In this document: positions 22,907 to 25,909 of the stretch, piece by piece
Position numbering within the stretch: position 1 is the first letter of the stretch
Layout: the number at the start of each line of letters is the position of its first letter
IMG/VR virus record: IMGVR_UViG_3300017782_000191
Location: 1 to 25,909 of that record
Direction: 5' to 3' (one strand)
DNA length: 25,909 bases
Source of the DNA: a virus
Notes under the pieces: generated by a model
The model's database searches: none
Seen by the model: only the letters and a program-made list of their open reading frames with translations
What the model was told of the DNA's origin: nothing
Made by a program: the position numbers and the translations under genes

Positions 22907-23587
22907 ATGAATATCTTAGAAGATTTAGGTTTAGAAAAATCAGCAAACATTAATATAACTAACAACAATAATAACAATAATGACACTAACAACAAAATAA
23001 CAACTACTACTCTTTGCCATAAAAGCAATGCAAGAAGTAAGACGACTTCGTCTAGATCTCTTGGCAGAGAATCAAAGTCAAAAGAGAAAGTCACATTGAA
23101 ACTCCCGCAGATGTGGCGAGGCGTCAAACTAGACCTATTCTGTAATGGCAAAAACAAAGACGGCAGTGACATGATGAAACTGAACGTGGGTGTAATACGA
23201 CACGACAACGGAGAGATAGTTCCTCTACAAGCAAGTCTTAATTCAAGCTGGGATAGTGGCGTGCGTAGAAGTGTAGACACTCGTGAATGGCGTGAAAGCA
23301 ATCACTGGATTAAAATGAAAATGCACAAGCGAGAACTTGAATATGTGTACAACATAAGAGCAAGTAAGATTGGTCTTAAGCAGAAAAAAGGCGGCACTGA
23401 AATGGTTGCGTTTGTTTATAAACATCAAGATACTTGGTGTGTTGACATTGGTAGAGATGGCGTTATATACAACTTCGAACTAACAGATGAAGTTAACGAA
23501 AAACAGTCAACAGGCAATATGATAGCAACTGCGTATGCAGGAGCAAGAGCAACAAGATTAATTAAACCCCAGGAGTTAGGAATATGA
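22907..23587 (+). CDS. Hypothetical protein with Asn-rich tract
   Basis: I start this at ATG 22907 after AAGGAG (22893-22898); the longer in-frame GTG at 22868 coincides with the predicted transcription start. The 226-residue product has a helical MNILEDLGLEKSA start, then a low-complexity Asn tract (seven Asn in a row at residues 19-25), a Lys/Arg/Ser-rich segment (about 37-65) and a folded remainder with several Trp and charged residues. It is the first gene of a promoter-driven operon, so an early role such as host takeover or DNA metabolism regulation is possible. No family was recognised. Confidence 0.6.
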   Translation: MNILEDLGLEKSANINITNNNNNNNDTNNKITTTTLCHKSNARSKTTSSRSLGRESKSKEKVTLKLPQMWRGVKLDLFCNGKNKDGSDMMKLNVGVIRHDNGEIVPLQASLNSSWDSGVRRSVDTREWRESNHWIKMKMHKRELEYVYNIRASKIGLKQKKGGTEMVAFVYKHQDTWCVDIGRDGVIYNFELTDEVNEKQSTGNMIATAYAGARATRLIKPQELGI

Positions 23588-24072
23588 TACGCTACAACAA
23601 AAGAATTGATATAAAAACAAACACACAAGGTGTTACAAGTATTTGCACAGACAGAGGCACAACATATCGCACAAGTTTAGTACGTACAGAATATGGAACT
23701 CCTAGAACTACGTGGTGGGATAAACAACACAAGAGCGAACTAAGAGAATGGCAAAAGGATGCACTGCTAGGCGAGTTTGATAGATGCTATCGCAGAATTA
23801 GCGCAACACACCTACTACAGTATTATCTAGTGTATGAAGAAAACAAAGGATTCAATCAACCTCATGATATAGTGTTTGCAAGAATACCTACAGCACAACT
23901 ATGGATACTTGGCACACAACAAGAGATATGGTTACACAAGTCAGACTTAGAGAACTTCTCACTACATCCTACTACAAGTCATAAGTTTAATTTAGAATTA
24001 GCTAATGATAGACAACAATGGTATAAACATATACTAGATCCTATTGAACAATATATAAAGGAAGTAGCATGA
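23584..24072 (+). CDS. Hypothetical protein, early operon
   Basis: The 162-residue product is coupled to both neighbours by ATGA overlaps. It is rich in Trp, His, Gln and Arg, for example TWWDKQHKSELREWQKDALLGEFDRCYRRI, and ends in a helix (WYKHILDPIEQYIKEV). I recognise no motif, membrane segment or metal site. It carries none of the motifs missing from the methyltransferase that follows (no F-x-G-x-G). Confidence 0.6.
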   Translation: MIRYNKRIDIKTNTQGVTSICTDRGTTYRTSLVRTEYGTPRTTWWDKQHKSELREWQKDALLGEFDRCYRRISATHLLQYYLVYEENKGFNQPHDIVFARIPTAQLWILGTQQEIWLHKSDLENFSLHPTTSHKFNLELANDRQQWYKHILDPIEQYIKEVA

Positions 24073-24821
24073 AGTTTGACCTAGTAATTGGTAATCCTCC
24101 TTATAACAGCTTAGATACTTCAAGAGAAAATACATCTCATAGAGGACAAGGCGATAACCTTGCTAAAAAATTTACTATTAAATCTTTAGATTTATTAAAA
24201 TCCACTGGACATATGGCATATATTTTACCATATGGCGAACGAACGTATTCAATTGCTCTAGCAGAGTCATATAGACTGCAAGGGTTATATAAGATTGACA
24301 GTGCAGAACAACATTTCAAACACGTTTCAACTAATCCTTGCATATTTTATTTTGATAAAAACAAAGTTGCGAGTAAGGTAGAAGACAATTACAAAGCACA
24401 CACTCGCACTATTCCAGATGCAAATATAGGAAGTATCTTTAAGAATCAACCAGGTCGACTAAATCGTGCGGACTATGAAGACGCATTGCGTGACTCAGGA
24501 AAGTATAGAATTGTAGTAACTACTCGAGTACAAGGATATACTGATGATGTTGGTATTGTAGAGCAAATGAAAGACTCAACAGTGGGTAACTGGCGTGTAG
24601 TAATGAATTGTACAACATCAAAAGGAAAATTTGGTAAACTTATAGTTGAAGCACCAGACAGTATTTTAAGCAAAAGTGTACACTGTTTAATTTGTAAAGA
24701 TGAGGCACATGCAAATACTCTAAAAGAGTATTTGGAATCCAAGGCAGCAGCAACTATTCTAGCAGAAGTAAAGTTAAATGCATGTAATAGTAAAAAGTTT
24801 TTACAGTACATCCCGCTGTGA
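24069..24821 (+). CDS. NPPY-type adenine DNA methyltransferase, lacking motif I region
   Basis: The 250-residue product begins MKFDLVIGNPPYN, so the catalytic motif IV NPPY is at residues 9-12. Sequence after it (KSTGHMAYILPYGERTYS, then YFDKNK) fits motifs V-VI of N6-adenine methyltransferases of the Eco57I type. The usual N-terminal part with the SAM-binding motif I (F-x-G-x-G) is absent and is not found in the preceding ORF. Either the gene is a truncated relative, as seen in some phage proteins, or it works with another protein. It could protect phage DNA from host restriction. The ATGA overlap shows this start is the used one. Confidence 0.7.
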   Translation: MKFDLVIGNPPYNSLDTSRENTSHRGQGDNLAKKFTIKSLDLLKSTGHMAYILPYGERTYSIALAESYRLQGLYKIDSAEQHFKHVSTNPCIFYFDKNKVASKVEDNYKAHTRTIPDANIGSIFKNQPGRLNRADYEDALRDSGKYRIVVTTRVQGYTDDVGIVEQMKDSTVGNWRVVMNCTTSKGKFGKLIVEAPDSILSKSVHCLICKDEAHANTLKEYLESKAAATILAEVKLNACNSKKFLQYIPL

Positions 24822-24851
24822 AAGAAATTATAGATCAATAAAGGAAATAGC

Positions 24852-25394
24852 ATGAACCTAGCAAAACAATATCACGAACACAACCCAGAAGCAGGCGTAG
24901 GCAAACAGTATCCATATCTGTTAGAAAAACTACAACACGTGAATAGCTTCAATAGTATACTAGACTTCGGTGCCGGTAAGGGAGGCACAGCACGTTGGTT
25001 AAACCAAGAACTTAAATTAGACATACAATGTTATGATCCAGGTGTAGATGAATACAATGATAGTCGTATAGTAACAAATAGATATTGGGATTATATATAC
25101 TCAGCAGATGTACTAGAACATATCCCTCTAGCAGAATTAAAACAACACACACTACCGTTACTAGCAGGAACAATCAATTATGAAATGTACTTGATAATAG
25201 ATCTAACACCAGCAAAGAAAACATTACCAGATGGACGCAATGCACATATAACATTATTAACAGAAGACGCTTGGGTAGAAGTATTAAGAGAACATATAAA
25301 GATACAAGAGATTAGTATAGATGAACAACCAGATAAGAACTTTGGCACAAGACGTAGACTGTGTGTAACAGGTAGAAGAACAAAGAAACAATAA
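24852..25394 (+). CDS. Class I SAM-dependent methyltransferase
   Basis: The 180-residue protein has motif I ILDFGAGKGG (residues 36-45), an acidic post-I residue in CYDPGVDE, and YIYSADVLEHIP as motif IV-like loop (about residues 79-90). This is the small-molecule or protein methyltransferase type rather than a DNA adenine enzyme, as there is no NPPY. The substrate is unknown. It follows the NPPY gene by 30 bp with a ribosome site AAGGAAA (24841-24847). The length is short but complete for the core Rossmann fold. Confidence 0.78.
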   Translation: MNLAKQYHEHNPEAGVGKQYPYLLEKLQHVNSFNSILDFGAGKGGTARWLNQELKLDIQCYDPGVDEYNDSRIVTNRYWDYIYSADVLEHIPLAELKQHTLPLLAGTINYEMYLIIDLTPAKKTLPDGRNAHITLLTEDAWVEVLREHIKIQEISIDEQPDKNFGTRRRLCVTGRRTKKQ

Positions 25395-25486
25395 TGTTTG
25401 ATAGAGTAGAGTTAGATGTAGTAATAGTAACACTAGTAATAATAATACTGTTATGGATGGATCCCTTACATATAATATACAATTGA
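25394..25486 (+). CDS. 30-residue single-pass membrane mini-protein
   Basis: An ATG at 25394 overlaps the TAA of the methyltransferase by one base (TAATG), the coupling style used across the window. The product starts MFDRVELD and has a hydrophobic run of about 15 residues (VVIVTLVIIILLWM), then DPLHIIYN and TGA. The charged N-terminus and single hydrophobic segment fit a small membrane protein. Possible roles include a holin-like, superinfection or host-membrane effector; none can be shown. The ORF has no separate ribosome site, so translation depends on coupling. Confidence 0.45.
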   Translation: MFDRVELDVVIVTLVIIILLWMDPLHIIYN

Positions 25487-25717
25487 AAATACAGTAAAAG
25501 ATCTATGTAAAAATGTAGTAAGAGAACTGTGTTGGGTTGTATGGGGGTATGACGAGTTGTAGCTTGGATTAAGTTGTCTGAACCCGCCCCCTCGAATCTC
25601 TCTAATAAAAACAATGACTTACAGTAAAAACCTAACGTAGCACCTCTAAAATGGCGATTCAGAGTAAAATCAAATGTGAAAACTCTACATAAATGGTTCT
25701 AATATTGTAGATAACTC
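25487..25717 (+). other. Noncoding stretch with repeat and structured segment
   Basis: I see no supported gene in this gap. It holds two exact copies of TACAGTAAAA (25490-25499 and 25620-25629) and a diverged AGAGTAAAAT (25661-25670). A GC-rich core (25521-25603) has several possible helices and is listed separately. A TATAAT box at 25471-25476, inside the end of the mini-gene, has only a poor -35. Confidence 0.5.
25521..25603 (+). other. Candidate structured RNA/DNA element (pseudoknot-capable)
   Basis: AGAGA (25521-25525) can pair with TCTCT (25599-25603). GGGTT (25534-25538) can pair with AACCC (25581-25585), and GGGGG (25543-25547) with CCCCC (25587-25591). The last two pairs interleave, as in an H-type pseudoknot, or are alternatives. 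An inner stem GACGAGTT/AAGTTGTC (25551-25558 with 25571-25578, one mismatch and one wobble) is also possible. The G/C runs stand out from the AT-rich surroundings. Size resembles a small RNA, but no tRNA cloverleaf fits. Confidence 0.4.
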
Positions 25718-25746
25718 TTGACAACAGTGTCGTTGTACTGTACAAT
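25718..25746 (+). promoter_or_regulatory. Sigma70-type promoter TTGACA-17-TACAAT
   Basis: A perfect -35 TTGACA (25718-25723), a 17-nt spacer and a -10 box TACAAT (25741-25746) point rightward. Transcription would start near 25753. No gene begins in the following 150 bp, so the promoter has a long leader or makes a noncoding RNA. Confidence 0.8.
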
Positions 25747-25775
25747 ATAGTTAATAACAATTAATATCAACCATG

Positions 25776-25889
25776 CCCGTAGGGTGCAATGCAGGGTGCT
25801 GCAATATGTCTTAATTAACGATTAGAAATTTAATGATATTCTTATACCCTATGCTACCCTAACATCAGAGTAGTTCAATGGTGCACGGG
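25776..25889 (+). other. Nested inverted repeats downstream of the second promoter
   Basis: Three nested pairs occur in the predicted transcript: CCCGT (25776-25780) with ACGGG (25885-25889), AGGGT (25781-25785) with ACCCT (25856-25860), and AGGGT (25793-25797) with ACCCT (25846-25850). AGGGTGC is directly repeated (25781-25787, 25793-25799). The middle loop is AT-rich. It may be a leader structure or small RNA; no ORF with a ribosome site lies here. The stretch 25890-25909 is T/A-rich and runs off the window. Confidence 0.45.
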
Positions 25890-25909
25890 TACAGTATTAT
25901 TTTATTTCT

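Noticed and set aside
25521-25603. tRNA or tmRNA in the GC-rich element
   Set aside because: The length is right, but there is no T-arm, no anticodon stem and no cloverleaf in either strand. A CTCGAATC string resembles a T-loop but has no flanking stem.
25312-25614. 100-residue ORF on the - strand with hydrophobic sequence
   Set aside because: It starts with TTG without a ribosome site and is antisense to the methyltransferase end and the mini-gene. It is most likely a shadow of the AT-rich noncoding DNA.
25866-25909. A segment resembling the D-arm of a tRNA (GTAGTTCAATGGT) near the right edge
   Set aside because: The following bases do not complete the D-stem, no acceptor or anticodon arm can be placed, and the window ends. 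I could not support a tRNA.
1-25909. CRISPR array, insertion sequence or integrase/attachment site
   Set aside because: I saw no regularly spaced repeats with spacers, no transposase or recombinase motif and no long terminal inverted repeats.

Overview
The window is a stretch of a tailed double-stranded DNA phage genome with a lambda-like long, non-contractile tail (siphovirus morphology). The evidence is a tape-measure gene, a tail tube gene, a frameshifted tail-assembly chaperone, a lambda J-like tail-tip protein and no sheath or baseplate-wedge genes. The DNA is AT-rich and the codons strongly favour A-ending forms (ACA, GCA, GTA, AGA, TTA). Families such as the LamG-repeat adhesin, the fibre-tail adaptor, the GNAT between tail genes and the MAW-type fibre start are typical of uncultured marine phages. 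I therefore infer a marine bacteriophage. The host cannot be named, and no integrase, lysis or replication gene is visible. All genes lie on the + strand.

Layout: (1) 1-6025, tail fibres and adhesins: a fibre cut by the window edge, a small unknown protein, a triple LamG adhesin, three fibre or structural proteins and a fibre-tail adaptor. (2) 6025-10190, packaging: TerS-like protein, a virion structural protein, TerL with a GTG start, portal, a small helical protein and a 17-residue lysine-rich mini-gene. (3) 10290-11849, scaffold and HK97-type major capsid protein, followed by three hairpins including a strong terminator-like stem. (4) 12011-18031, head-tail adaptor, tail terminator, a Cys-rich small protein, tail tube, gp10-like completion protein, tail-assembly chaperone with a canonical -1 slippery site, tape measure and two distal tail proteins. 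(5) 18028-22658, a GNAT acetyltransferase, the J-like tip protein and accessory tip proteins. (6) 22659-22906, a regulatory gap with an unusual split inverted repeat, a terminator-like hairpin and a near-consensus sigma70 promoter. (7) 22907-25486, a tightly coupled operon of two unknown proteins, a truncated-looking NPPY adenine methyltransferase, a class I SAM methyltransferase and a 30-residue membrane mini-protein. (8) 25487-25909, noncoding DNA with structured segments and a second near-consensus sigma70 promoter.

The virion genes are coupled by ATGA or TAATG overlaps, so they probably form a few long late transcripts. Two of the few real gaps (before 4066 and before 12011) carry an exact TATAAATA, the T4-type late promoter octamer, and the gap before the scaffold gene carries a 7/8 match. 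Before the scaffold and the adaptor genes the octamer is followed about 10 nt later by a small GC hairpin at the probable mRNA 5' end. The last operon and the region to its right instead have host-type TTGACA-17-TATTAT/TACAAT promoters. This suggests two transcription classes, with the switch at about 22.8 kb.

The most notable items are the A AAA AAC frameshift producing a G-T-like fusion that ordinary ORF calling misses, the late-promoter-plus-hairpin leaders, the split 22-bp inverted repeat at 22666-22773, the mini-genes, the GNAT inside the tail-tip cluster, and the methyltransferase that starts at motif IV. All family assignments were made by eye from motifs and gene order, without database searches.
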